Part shown: piece by piece, positions 20,988 through 33,200 of the stretch
Numbering within the stretch: position 1 is the stretch's first letter
Layout of the letters: every line of letters starts with the position of its first letter
NCBI GenBank assembly: GCA_019096065.1
Contig: JAGUCH010000001.1
Location: 12,524,001-12,588,000 of the forward strand
DNA: 64,000 bases
Origin: Paracyclopina nana
Lineage: Eukaryota > Arthropoda > Copepoda > Cyclopoida > Cyclopettidae
Reading direction: 5' to 3'
The notes under the pieces: model-generated
Told to the model about the DNA's origin: nothing
The model's database searches: none
What the model saw: only the letters and a program-made list of their open reading frames with translations
Position numbers and translations under genes: made by a program

Positions 20988-22447
20988 ATGAGGAAGGGAG
21001 AAGTTGTCATAATTTCTATCCTTTATGGGTCGATTTTTGCATTGATCTTGAAGTGACAGATATTGCCAAAAGGACAGCATCGCGAGCCAAAAATGGCATC
21101 CTTGAAAGCTCCGCGCTGGGTCACTATAAAAACTTTGGCACTTGGAACTACGAAGGCGCCATGGTGTTTCGCGGCCTATGGGAGATCCAAGAGGCCTTAT
21201 CCGATCAGCGTGATTTTGACATAGAGCCATTTCTCAATGACAGATTGAACTTTTTCAAGTATGTTTTCCTGCTAAGTAGAAAGCTTTCTTTTGTCTTTCT
21301 CACTGAAGTAGCTACTTTTCACCAGGACGACCCGGATCAATTTGGCTACAAGATCCTACACAATGAGTCATTGTCTCTCAATGGGTCAACTCCTCTATGG
21401 CCTTGGCTCCTATCCATTGGCGACACAATTGGCCTTTTCCCAATCGTGTATGGAGACAGATTGAGATATGGGTCAGGGAGCCTATTTAACTCCTCGCGAG
21501 CTCAAAAAGACATTTATATAATAGAGGAGACAGTGAAAACTACATTCTCGGCTACCCTTGGCATCTCGATGACTTTACCATCTCGAGGCCCTATTCATGG
21601 CCTTCGGAAGGTCTTATAGAGCTAACAGGAGAAGTAATAAGACTTGACTTTAGCTCGAGCCAAAAAAGTATTTAGAGTTTTTCACTAAGGCAATTTGGGT
21701 TGATGATATTTTTATGGGAACTGCTCTGCAGTCAGAGCTGGCGTTTCATACAGGAAATCAGACATATGCTTTAGAAGCAGCAAGTGATGTTTTGAAGCTA
21801 CAAAACCACCTCCTCGCCAATCCGGAAGAGTTCATTCTAAGCCATGGATTCAACAACAGAACACAGCACTTTTCTTGTTGCAAGTGGGCCAGAGGTAAAG
21901 TTCTATTTGAGCACTTTCAGGCAGATTTGAATGAAAAGAATGGAAACTTACCATTTTTGCCGTAGGAAATGGTTGGGCCATTATGGGAGCAGCAGAGGCA
22001 CTATCAGCCCTTCAACAGTTTCCAGAACTATACAGTTCCAATATCTATCAGCAGCTTCTCCAGAATTTTCAACATCATGCAGGCAATTTAAGCAAGCTAC
22101 AGTCTCAAACAGATGGAAGATGGCACAACATTTTGGATGATCCTGATTCATTCCTAGAAACTTCATCAACAGCCATGATTTTGACAGCAATTCTGAGAGG
22201 AGTCACCAATGCCTGGCTGGACGGAGACACGTTTTTAAGTACCATTCATCGTTCATGGATGGGCATAAAAACTGCGATCGACTTTGATGGCACAGTTTTG
22301 AATATTATAGGCGAAACGGGCATAAAGGACAATTCGGAAGGATATGCACCAAAATCCACTCGATATGAGGACTCTGCTCCTGGCATTGGTGCAGTTTTGC
22401 GAGCTATTGCCGCTGTTGCGAAATTTCAACACAAGACAGTCGAGTAA
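20988..22447 (+). CDS. GH105-like unsaturated rhamnogalacturonyl hydrolase, secreted (frames broken)
   Basis: Family role: GH88/GH105 six-hairpin enzymes remove unsaturated uronic acids from pectin fragments made by lyases. The ATG at 20988 encodes a signal-peptide-like MRKGEVVIISILYGSIF. Exon 1 is 20988-21258, intron 1 is 21259-21325 (GTATGT...CACCAG, 67 bp), exon 2 is 21326-21894, intron 2 is 21895-21965 (GTAAAG...CCGTAG, 71 bp), and exon 3 is 21966-22447. Motifs in order are WNYEGAMVFRGL, SIGDTIGLFP, GYPWHLDDFTISRP near 21550, WVDDIFMG from 21696 (the Asp-containing motif shared by GH105), HGFNN at 21843, and WARGNGWAIMGAAEAL across intron 2. Exons total 1,322 nt. Four one-base losses break the frame (near 21051, 21255, 21533 and 21665), and adding them gives 441 codons plus a stop, a normal length. 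A polyadenylation signal AATAAA lies at 22576-22581. Such enzymes are mainly bacterial and fungal, so transfer is likely. Confidence 0.7.
21259..21325 (+). other. Intron 1 of the glycosidase gene (67 bp)
   Basis: It begins GTATGT and ends TTTTCACCAG after a pyrimidine-rich stretch. Translating through it gives an implausible hydrophobic insert between NFFK and DDPDQFGYK. Removing it restores family-like sequence if one base has been lost in the T-run just upstream (21251-21255). Confidence 0.7.
21895..21965 (+). other. Intron 2 of the glycosidase gene (71 bp)
   Basis: The boundaries are AGAG/GTAAAG and TTGCCGTAG/GAAATGG. Splicing joins codon AGA plus G to GA AAT and reconstitutes the RGNGWA motif that is conserved in GH105, which is strong evidence that this is a true spliceosomal intron. 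Confidence 0.85.
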
Positions 22448-22581
22448 GTAAGTCAGCAATCACCTGCCAGCCAGCCACGCTGCACAGGGCACTGGAGCAA
22501 ATCTGCAAATGTAAACAAATTGTGATTTGCGGGAATGAACTCGCTCCGAGAGCCGTACTAAGAATTTTTAGGCACAATAAA

Positions 22582-25500
22582 AAATCAATGTCCCTTTCTT
22601 TCATCCATATGGTTAAATTAATAGAAGTTTAAATAATCCTTGTGATTTATATATTGTTAAGTTTCACAATTTATATTACTAGATATATTCGCTTAACTAT
22701 GATAATGTATCGTATCTTGGTTGCATTGGTAGATCGTGGTCTCGTATGAAACGTCACTTACTGAGATTCTAGCTAGTTTGCGAATAATTGCGATTCTCAA
22801 TCTCGTGGCAAATGGCAAAAGTCGACCCTCCATGAATCGTGTGCAACAGAACCATCTCAAATTAAATCGATCGCTTCCAATAATGTCCTAGCATCGCCAG
22901 TGACTCCAATGAACAATTCATAAACGGAAACTGTTGAAAAAGAAAGGCCATTTCGCATCAGGTAAGACATTTTGCATTTCCCTTGATTCTCTCCCTATAT
23001 TAAGATTTGAACAGGTTGTATATATTAGTGAGCATTATTTGTCTGCACATATTTACTTAATGATGTGCATTCGATGAGGGAGGCCACGAATAACCAGCCC
23101 CTTGGGTGAGGATTGGGCTGTAGGCCAATTTTAGGATTCAGATCAGCCCGAGGCTGTTTTTGTAGTGGGTAGTACATGAGCAACTGGAGGTTAGCTGAGC
23201 ATGGAAATCCGATTAAGCTTCACTAACTATTTCGGTTATGGTCAACAATGTCGATATAGGGGAATGGGGAACTCGAGGTTATTCAGAATACTTGCTTCCT
23301 CGCGCGAAACTTTCCCAATTAAAATTCCGTATTGCGTGCTGCATTCAAGGTGGGCAGCAGGGCCGGGGTAGCAAATAATAATGATAAAAACATTTTATAG
23401 CGGCTGAGGAAATCCCTCGGTGAGTGTGAGCCAAATCCTCATCCGGAGCCGAGATAAAAGTTCATCCGGAGCCCAGTTTTGGCTCTTGTACTGGAAACTT
23501 TGCGCACTGATTTCTTGCAGTACAGCCGCATTCATTTAGCCGTGAAAACATTCAAGAAATATTGCAATAGTTTGATGCTTCTGGCTGCTGCTGCTGCAGC
23601 TCTCATTTTTGTCGAACTCAATGCAGATGTTTGTCATTTTATGGAGGACTCCAAATCCCCTCGGGGCTTTACAAGAGTCAAGACCATCCAACCAATATCA
23701 GTGAGATAAGCCATAAACTTTCTTCTTTCTGCTACCACTGGCTGTTGTAGTAGCCCTTTCTGTCTCTACTCCCTGAGCAGAAATGTTTGAAACTAATTTT
23801 TTTCATCAAACTCGACTAATGAAGTGGATAGATTCTAATTGTCGGCCTTCAAACCAGCTGTAGCGTTGACAGTGGACATTTTGCGCGTCTTCCTATTCTC
23901 CATTTTTAATCCCCACAGATGATGTAAAGCAAAAAGTACAAAGGAAACTTGGACCTTGGATATAGGATTTTTAGCGCGACTTTCCCCATTCTGGAACTTA
24001 GTTTAGAATACTCGATGGATATGCTGCTGTAACATCTTGTCAGCAAACTTTATTAAAGGGCAATGCTCGGATGATCCGGACCTGCTACTTTTCCACAGGT
24101 TGTATCTTCTTTGGAAATGTGATGGTTTTTTGCTCATCATTAATTCATGAAGCTAAAAAGGAGGCCGCATCATAAAAGGACTGCATCATAGCATATACCT
24201 AAACCGAGACAAGATAAATGCACCTAGAAAAATTCAGCAAATATAAGATCGAGTGTTTCCGCTCAACTAGCCTTTCTGTTGGTCTAATTATAGCCCGTTT
24301 AAAAGCTCTTCTCATTGAATCCATTAATTTCGGCTGCAGTTCTTCGAGGCAGAGGGAAAGCAAAGAGACCCAATCCTCGAAATTCCTGCGTAGTATATTG
24401 CTCTGTCGTTGTATTTGTCCTGGAACCAAGCTGACATCAATTTATCTTAAAAGTTGCCTATGAATGAAACCGAGAGGCTCCTCCCATGGCGGGAAAAGAA
24501 GGGCTTTCTACGCGAGAGCTCTCTCGTGTTCTCTTTTCCTGACGAGAAAGACCTGCTCCACTTGTTGGAGCTGCCAAGGTTTCTGGCAGCAGCGAGCATG
24601 CGCGAGTCTCGCCAACATCGTCCCATGCCACTGCACTGCAGTATATGAGTTGAAGAATTGATCAATGGTAGTATTTCAGACTGTTCACAGCTTTTTTATT
24701 GCCAATTCAACAACAATCTGAATTAGTAGTAGTAGTAATAGTCACATTGAGAACATTAAGTGTTTTATGTTGCCTTTTCGGAGTCCCAGCTATGTTTCAA
24801 AAGTAGTGGTATATTGTATTAATTTTGTCCCATCAAAAGCTTTGACTCACAATAGAGCTAAGTATGTAGGTTGTAGTAGTAGAAGTTAAATGTAGTTGTA
24901 GAAAAATACAGTCTGCGCACACAGATAACATCGTTGCTATTTTAAATTGCATCTCCATCATTCCTTGGTATTTGCATCTTTCATGAAGGTGTTGTTGGTG
25001 GTGGTAGTGGTTTCAAGGTCTGTTTGTCTAACCAATTTTTATAACTGTTGATGCTTTTGAAAGGGTTTTGTTTGCTCTCAAAAGAAAGAGTTGTTGTTGT
25101 TGATTGTTGCAGTTTTGTTAATTCTGGGGAATCAGAGAGAAACAGTAAGTAGTACAACATTTATGTAAGATTTTTATAGTTATGTGGTATATATAGTGGC
25201 ATTAGACATGCAAAACACCGATCATTGTTACATTGAGCTCTCGATCAAGTGCTGCTTGTTGAATTGACCCTCACTACAAACATTGAGAAGGCGACGGTTC
25301 TTCGTAGCATATATATCAAAATTATAGCGAATCACGAAAAGGACTAGCAGGACTACTTTCCTATCTTTTATTGCACAAATATATGGAGCAATGCTTTGTT
25401 TAAGTAAGGGTGGAAGTTCACTTTTCAAACTGCTTTCTTTCTATTATTGCTCTGTCGAATACTCAGTATTTCTTTTCAGTGTCGTTCAAGGTGTTTCGTC

Positions 25501-26130
25501 GGGAGGGTCTTGCAGCAGCTTTTCAAAAGTTTCTAAAAGTAGTTAACACCAAGAATGTTTCAAGAGGAAAATATCAGTATTATAGTAACAGTTCATAGTG
25601 GTAGAAGGCCATTGATCAATCATTAATTTTTTTCTTATCAGTTTAAAGCTTAGAACACCAAAGCACACACCAATTACAACACATTTCTTGCTGTGAAGAA
25701 CATCAAGGTAAAGTGATTTCAATTACGGGCCGAGGAAACTAGTAGTTACACACAACCAGCTAATTATGCAGAGTGCTCCCCCCGCACAACTTAATGGCCA
25801 GAAAATGTTGCTGCCGAGTACTTCAGCTGCAAGACACTAGCTGGCAAAATCGTCGCTTGAGGTTGGCTATTGCTCTAATATTTGTTTTAAACCTGGGGTG
25901 GGCGGAGAGTAGTCGTTGATGATGATTTATAAATAATGTATATATAGCAGTGGTTGACAACCTATTCTTGTTAATTTCTCACTCAAGTAATTGCATCTCT
26001 GTGAATGGCATCATTTTTTTTGCATCTCTTCATTTTTCAATTGGAGAAGGCATCAGGAATGTGCATCATCGCATAGTTGTTGAAACACCAATAGAATATA
26101 GTTTGCATGCAGATCGTTCGGAGTAGAAGG
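22582..26130. other. Non-coding stretch between glycosidase and scratch
   Basis: This is AT-rich, with short triplet runs (for example TAG units at 24724-24735). I see no supported coding sequence. On the minus strand this is downstream of scratch and must include its 3' UTR. A candidate polyadenylation signal (AATAAA on the minus strand) lies at 25367-25372, which would imply a UTR of about 750 bases. Confidence 0.4.
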
Positions 26131-27221
26131 CTAAAAGCCAAAAGCAGATGAGGAGCAGCCCGGAAGTTGAGACGGGGGCGGAGAGCCAGGAAGGCCTGAG
26201 GATGACGAGCTAGTTGAGGAAGAGTCCGAGGAGCCCCTGACGCAAGACGACTCGTAGTGCTTGTTCAAGTACGACTTGAGCGCAAATGTCTTGTGACACC
26301 TGGAGCACTGGAAATTCTTCGATGGCGAGTGGGTTTGCATGTGAGCTCTGAGATTGGATCTATCGGCGAAGGACTTCTTGCAGACGGTGCAGGAGTAGGG
26401 CTTGTGGCCCGTGTGTGATCGCATGTGGCCCTGCAAGAGCCATGGCCTGGAGAAGGCCTTATTGCACACGTTGCAGCGATGGGTGAGATTATGGGTCAAG
26501 ATGTGCATGGAGAGCGCAGGCATGGAGACGTACATTTTCCCACACACATGGCATTTCTTGGCATTTGTTGAGTCAAGGCTGCGGTGAGTCTGCTTGTGAC
26601 GCGACAGGTTTGAACTGGTCGCGTAGTTCTTGCCGCATTCTGTGCAGGTATACTTCGACTTGTCCTTCGACACCGAGGCCGGGTTTTTGCTTTTCTTCGT
26701 CCTCCCATCTATGATGGAGAGGGTCATGTCTGGGGATGAGGAGCCGGAAGTGGATTGAATATCGTGAGGGAATTCCGGGGGAGTGAGTGGGTATTCAGGC
26801 GGTGTGCACGGGGGCTCACTCTTAGGGACAACAGAGAGGGGTGCCGTTTGGCTGGACGAGCCATTAGTTATGTAGATGAGAGTGTACTGCTGTCCATTCT
26901 GGTGGTCATCCGGAGTGGGTGGGGTTGGTGGATGTGAGGGATGAAGGGTCACTTGGGAGGGGTGTGGCAGGGGTGGGAGTGATCTTGAGAGCTCGAGCAG
27001 GTCGTGGGCCGCATCCGTCTCCTCTTTGGTTCTGAAGCGAGCTGGTTGAGGGGTTGGCACTGGCTTGATGTCCAGGCAAGAGGGTGGGTGGGGTTGAATG
27101 TTGGCTAGGATCTCAGGGGGCAGGGGTGCTGCCATTGGCTCCGCTTCAATCTTGATTCCACTTGGTGGCAAGATTTTAGCAGCCCCATGGTTGATGACGC
27201 TAGCTGGCTCCTCGTGATCCC
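26131..27221 (-). CDS. scrt: scratch exon 2 (DGR box and five C2H2 fingers)
   Basis: It encodes residues 163-525. After a Pro-rich linker (HPSHPPTPPTPDD) come the DGR box and the finger block, then a Ser-rich tail ending CSSSAFGF. The open frame extends upstream past the acceptor to 27288, but those bases (MSLAPVMSPC...) precede a clear TTTTCAG acceptor and belong to the intron. Confidence 0.92.
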
Positions 27222-30200
27222 CTGAAAAGAGCAGCGAAAAAGTGCGCGTAAGTAAATTGCAAGGCGACATCACCGGCGCCAAGCTCATTTGCCTAATACT
27301 ATCTAGACCATTAGAGCATATACAGCAACACCATGTGCTCGAGAATGTCTGTTCAGCAGTTCAAAGTGGATATGATGATATAATGGAGCAAAGAGAAAGC
27401 AGCTGGGAGTCGACCAAATAAAGGGGTCGTAAACCTTTCAGTGTGGAATCAACGCGAGAATATATGTTTATTCCTTAGCTGGAGGAGCAGTTTTTGCATT
27501 GGATTTTAGAAAGCTGCTGGTGGGCTCTTAGAGTTAATTGAAATTCTGTTCTCCAAGCATATTCAGGGAATTATGGTGGCCGTTTGTGGTGGCACCATTA
27601 AGTGCAGCAGCCTGCTTCCCATGGCGGGCTAATTACAAGCAATGAAACACACATCGCGCGCTTGGCATTTATGGGGGAAGGAGGAGATATGATGAAATCT
27701 CCTCCAAGTTTCAATATTGGGGCGAATGAGGCTAGGAAAGGTGCACACGGCTGATTCGGTAGCTGCTGGCATGTTCTGAGATGTGGTTGAGTGATTGCTC
27801 AAGGGTCGAGGCTGCTGCCACTTGCCTCGGGAGAGATCTCATTTAGATTTCTGGCATGTCAGCCAGCAACAGCTGGAGAACTACTCATACACGAGGTTGC
27901 TTCATCACGACATATTGGACGAGTTGTTGGTGGGTTGGGGCAATGCGCCATTTTTCCCTCTTGATGTTGGCTGTCAGAGCCTGTCGGTCTAAAGTAGTGC
28001 TGCTGCTGCTACCGCACGAGGATCTTTAATTACTCCTCGCGCTGGCTGCACACTCCATTTTTGGTTGCAATAAGCCCCGGCACGTCTGTTGAAAGAAGTT
28101 GGTGCATAATTTATGATGACATCGCCGGCTTAATTCAACAGCACCAGACGAGAAGGGGCTCTTCTTGCAACATGTTGAGGCCAATATCAGTTTAGACAAG
28201 ATCCTTTCCAATCAAGAGAACTTAGTAGAAAGCTCGTCGTCGTCGTCGTCACGCGGCGGCTGTGTCTGCAGAAGTTCAACTAATTTACACTTCCCAATTA
28301 TGTGCTAACACCATGAATGCAGAGCAGCAGCTACAGCGAATAATCCCTCTGAAATGGCATCGTCGTTGGTTGTAGCTGATAGCAAAGTTGCTTGTTAAAC
28401 ACAAACGTCGATGTTTGCACAACACATCCTGCTGCTACCTCTCCTTTGGTGCGTTGAGACCTTATCTTAATTGGATAGATCTGGCGCTATGCTACACCCG
28501 CTTTGTTGAACGGGTCAAACAATGCTTAACAAGCACGTTCCGATAAGAGAGCATTTGGAGAAAGCCTCTGCTCCCTTCTTCGTCGTCTTTGCAAAGAAGA
28601 AAAGATGGAATGACGGCTGTGCAAGCACTAAAAACCAGACGTTGACTGCTGTTCTAGCCGGAAGAGGACATTTGGCTACACTGCATGTGTGTGTCCGAGG
28701 CATAAACCCCATGTTATGTGCCTTTTCTGAGTTGCCATAGACTATAAAGGCGCCAGCTCACATATTGAGTTCTGCTGCTGCCGTTTTTATGCCTCCTCGC
28801 ATGCAGCCACTGTTATCTTGACTCTCGGAAAAATTGGGGCCATATACGACTGCTCACAGAGTGTTGTCACATTCATTCAGTGAAGTCAGCTAGATGAACA
28901 GGATCTTGATTTGTTGCATAAAAGAGCCCCTGATGATGATGACAATGACGGAGAACCCCCGAATCAGCTCATTCAGCTGCCGTGGACGCTATTGATTGCA
29001 CATATAGTATAGCTGGTATGCTACAAGTATGCTACGAATAGCCAGCAAGTCTTCATGCATGACCTAGTGCTGCAACTGTTGCTTACTTTCGGTCAACTGG
29101 CCACTCCTTAACAACAAGAAAGGAGCCATCACGTAATGGAAAATGGGCATCTATCTCAGCCCAGCTGGTGATAGCCCTACTTTCTGACATGAAAGAAGAA
29201 GGCTTGGGCCGGAGCACAACCATATCCACAAAAGCTGCGTGGTGGTGGATGTGGTGGTCAGCCAACCCGATAGAATATCGAGGAAGAGAATATCGAAAAG
29301 AAGCAACAGTCTTTTCCTCTTTCAAACTATAATTGAGACGGCCCCAATCGTCCATGCGATGGTGGTTGTTGGGTAAAACGCCGATACGTACGGTGCATAG
29401 TGTGTGCTCCTTCCAACATGCAGCAGTGCATAATTAAGAAGATCTCGAAACGGTCTAAGCTTAGCTAATCTTATCCCCCTCATTCTCCGTTTTTTCTCTC
29501 TTGTGAAAGAGCTAGCTGCTGCTTTTGCTCGTGGGCCGAGATCGCCACACTTTGTGCATGTGCGCCCGGACCAATTAATGTATGCAAATATATTCCCTTT
29601 TTCTTAATCTCTCGACGTTTCTACTCCGGCGAACGAGAGCTGGAGAAGATCTACACTTCCCTTGGGATCTACATGCCGCGTGCGGCCGAAAAAACCCTAC
29701 CACTCGTAGCACGGCTCTCTGGTGATCAATTGGCTACTTTTTAGATGATCTCTGCTGCCCAAAATTGGTCCCTTTTACATTAGCCGTGAGCCGCATACAC
29801 CGCAGCTCCGACGGCAGCAACCTGCTGCTAAAGCTTTCCCTATCCCATTGCAAGAGGCTTTTACGGCTTGGTGTCGAAATGCGAGACCTATATTACAGAG
29901 TGTGTCCCGCTATCAGGTTGAGCCCATCTCCTTGCTTGATGAGAAAGGCGCCGAGTTAGCGAGACACAAACAGCTCTCTGACGGCATTGTAGCCTCTCAA
30001 AATTGGGCTTGGGTCCCCTGGGATCCTGTAATGAGGGGATTGACAGTTTGGTCACGATCCTAGTCTTGTGTACTTGCACTTGTTGAGCTTGACTGAACTA
30101 AACGAGAGTGTGCGAGACATATGTCTTTTGAAACTGGTTTACAGCGTCTTGTACTCGGCTCGAGTACTCCAGAACGAGAGAGAGAGAGGAAAATGGCTTG

Positions 30201-33200
30201 AATTGAGTGGCTTTTTCGTGTGAGAAAGGGGCTCTTTTAAAGACACATGCTCGATCGTTCGCTCCTCTTCGGGACGACGAAGAAGACGGCGAAAATTCCA
30301 ATATATGCCGAGCACGTAGGACGATATGATTGCTTTCATTCTTTCCGTCCAAAAAGGCTCTCTGCATGCGCGCTCGTATTACTATGCCATTCAAGAAAGT
30401 AATTCTGGGGGATACTATTCTCGGGGAAAGCTGGAAAATTATCATTGCAAGTCTCGCATTTCAGCAGAGGACTACTCAGAAAAGTTTCCAGAGCACCAGT
30501 GTATAATTGTGTGTAGTAGTAGTCGCAGAGAAGGGAAAGACGACAGCAGCAGCGACTTCCACAGAAAGAATTAGAAAGCCACTGCTTCTTCAGTCAACCC
30601 AGTAGTCTTTAAATTAGCAGTAGACTGTTCTGCTTCTCTTTTTCCATGTCGATTTCCTTTTGAGATAGTTCAGCCTCTCCACGGAAATGATGCAGGAAGG
30701 ATGCAATAAAGGCTACATTTTCTTATACAGCAACTCGCTTCTGCAAGGCCACCGTGGCGCTCGCTCACGCTCGTGTGCGGCATAAAGTAGCAGGAATGTT
30801 GACACTGCGGCAAAATGTCGCAGTGTGTGGACTAGAGTACGGTTTGAGCTGAGAGTCTTTGACAAATCTCGCTGCTGCTACAGCTGAACTGAATAAGAAT
30901 GTAGCATTTGTATCCTTTCGAAATAGCGTGCTTCAACAACAATATGTGAAATGGATGAAAAAGCAGAGAGCTTCAGATCCGGAATAGAGCTGTTCCCCTT
31001 GGTGTACGCGAGGGCTGTGCTGCTGTACATCAACATCTGTTGCATTTTGAATGCCACCACCATCCCAGAGGCTGTTGTGTACCGACACAACGAGACTTTC
31101 AAATAATGTAGCCATGGAAGGAAGCTACCACGAAGTAGCTAGATGGGGGACTAGATTTTCAACCAAAAAGGTTTTTCTCCTGCTCCACAAAATGATGCCA
31201 GGAAAGATAGATAGTTCTGGATTTTAGATTAGTTTGTGCGCTGCTTCTCAATATAGATAGTAGTCGTACTTCTCTATTTGTTCCCAACCTCGCGGTTAAA
31301 CCAATATGACGCTTATGGCGTACAGTTGTAGTAAGCAAAAGGTTGCAGTAGCAGACCAGCCGATATCCAATACCAGCTCTTCTGAGACCGCGGCAGCCTA
31401 CTACGCTTGATTCTCACTTAAAAAGAAGCGAAATGGGAGGAGAAGGAGGGGAATCCTATCGAATCTGTCTTGCCGCAACACAAAGAGAATCTAGCTAGGA
31501 ATCTAGTAATGAAAATAAGTGACGTTCTAATCCCGGATCATCCATTGTTTGTTGCTTCTGAAGACTTTGTGAAGTGGCAAACTTTCTGGGGCAACACCAC
31601 AATATACCGTATCGAGTAGGAGTGCCCTAAGGCCATCGTAGTTGGTGGTGTTGTGGCCAGACAAGACTTGCTTTACAATTTGCACCAGTAGAAAACTTCT
31701 TCCTCTTCTTTCTGACTATTGATCATGCTAAGCCAGAGAGAAGCACTAATACCCCGTTCATGTGCATAGTCTACTTTTTGGAATATAAATGACTGCTATT
31801 ATTTTCAGAAATGAAATTGACTCTCATCTAGTTAAACCCACGACCGAGTTGGCAGGATTAAGGCAAATTAAAAAAGCACTCTCAATTTTACAGACTCATT
31901 TTGGATATAATCATGCTGAAATCGTTGGTTGCTGACATTTTTCTGCACCACAACAGTTTGCAATTGCAAAAATGTTAAATGATACCTTTGAAAGTAGCCT
32001 TTCAAATTGACCTGCAAAGTTATAGCATCTCAGTCTTGGTTTATCACAAGGCAATTTCTATTTTTCTCCTTTCTACGAGGCGAGTGCTTTGTGTCATCGT
32101 AAGGGGTTTTGGAAGTACATGAACGGGACATCAAGACCGGGCAATTTTTCATTCACCAACCTGTTTATTTTGCCAGGATAAATAACCTGCAAAACGTTGC
32201 GTTGAGCACACAGATTGCCTCAAGATTTATTATGAGATATTGCTCTACCCGGGCCAGTCACGCTCGGAAAAAAATGCCAAGCTAGTTTTTCTGTTCTCTC
32301 TCGCATACTATACTAGTTTTGTAGTAGAATGGGCGATTATAGATAGGATCCTTATCATGCGTGCACTTTATGGTGTAAGTTTTCTGGCAAAACTGCTAGC
32401 TCCGAGCAAGGAAAAACTCCTCCGGAAGAGAACAAGTGGAGCAAAAAATTCAGCATTAGACTGGTTGCACTACTATACTACGTACAATGGCTGCGTCGAG
32501 ATATTCTGCTGATGGCTGTAGAGCCCTAAAAAACTACCAAAAGCAGCTTCAGACGCTCTCATGAGGATTTCTGCCCTAAAGAAAAACGAGCAGTAAAAGG
32601 GATACGAACGAAATACTACTACATGCATAGTAAAACATCTTCCGCTAGGAAAAAAAAATTATTCGATATCGTTGCTGCTATGTGTCGCACGAGAAAGAAA
32701 GCATGAGAATTTACGCAGAAGACTAGTGCCATCAACAACGACTTTCGCACATTTTAAAAGAGACTGCAAGAATCTATGTTTAAAAGGTGGTTCTTTTTTT
32801 CAACTATAGTTACTAGATACTACAATAATATCAGCTTTACGGTTGGAAAGGTTCCCAACTCTGGAGCTACAGTAGCTAGCGGGAAATTACTCCGATTAAA
32901 GCTCTTGAGTGGAGTTCCATGTTATTGCGAGCCAAATGAGGTGGGATTACTATTTGAAAGACTGAAAATTATCGCCTTCAACTCGCTTGCCAGCAGAGGA
33001 TAACGAGATAGAAAACTGAAGCCCCTGCAGTCATCGAAGTAAAGAAGGTTGCAGGTGAAGAGCCTGCCCCTTCGCACTGTACTTCTGCTACGTACTACAT
33101 GGCGTGTCTAGCTGTAGTAGTCCTAAGGCATTTGCATAACAATAAGCCAGCTCCCAATCTACTGGTGTACAATACGTGCGAGAAAGGTGTAGAAGTCACT

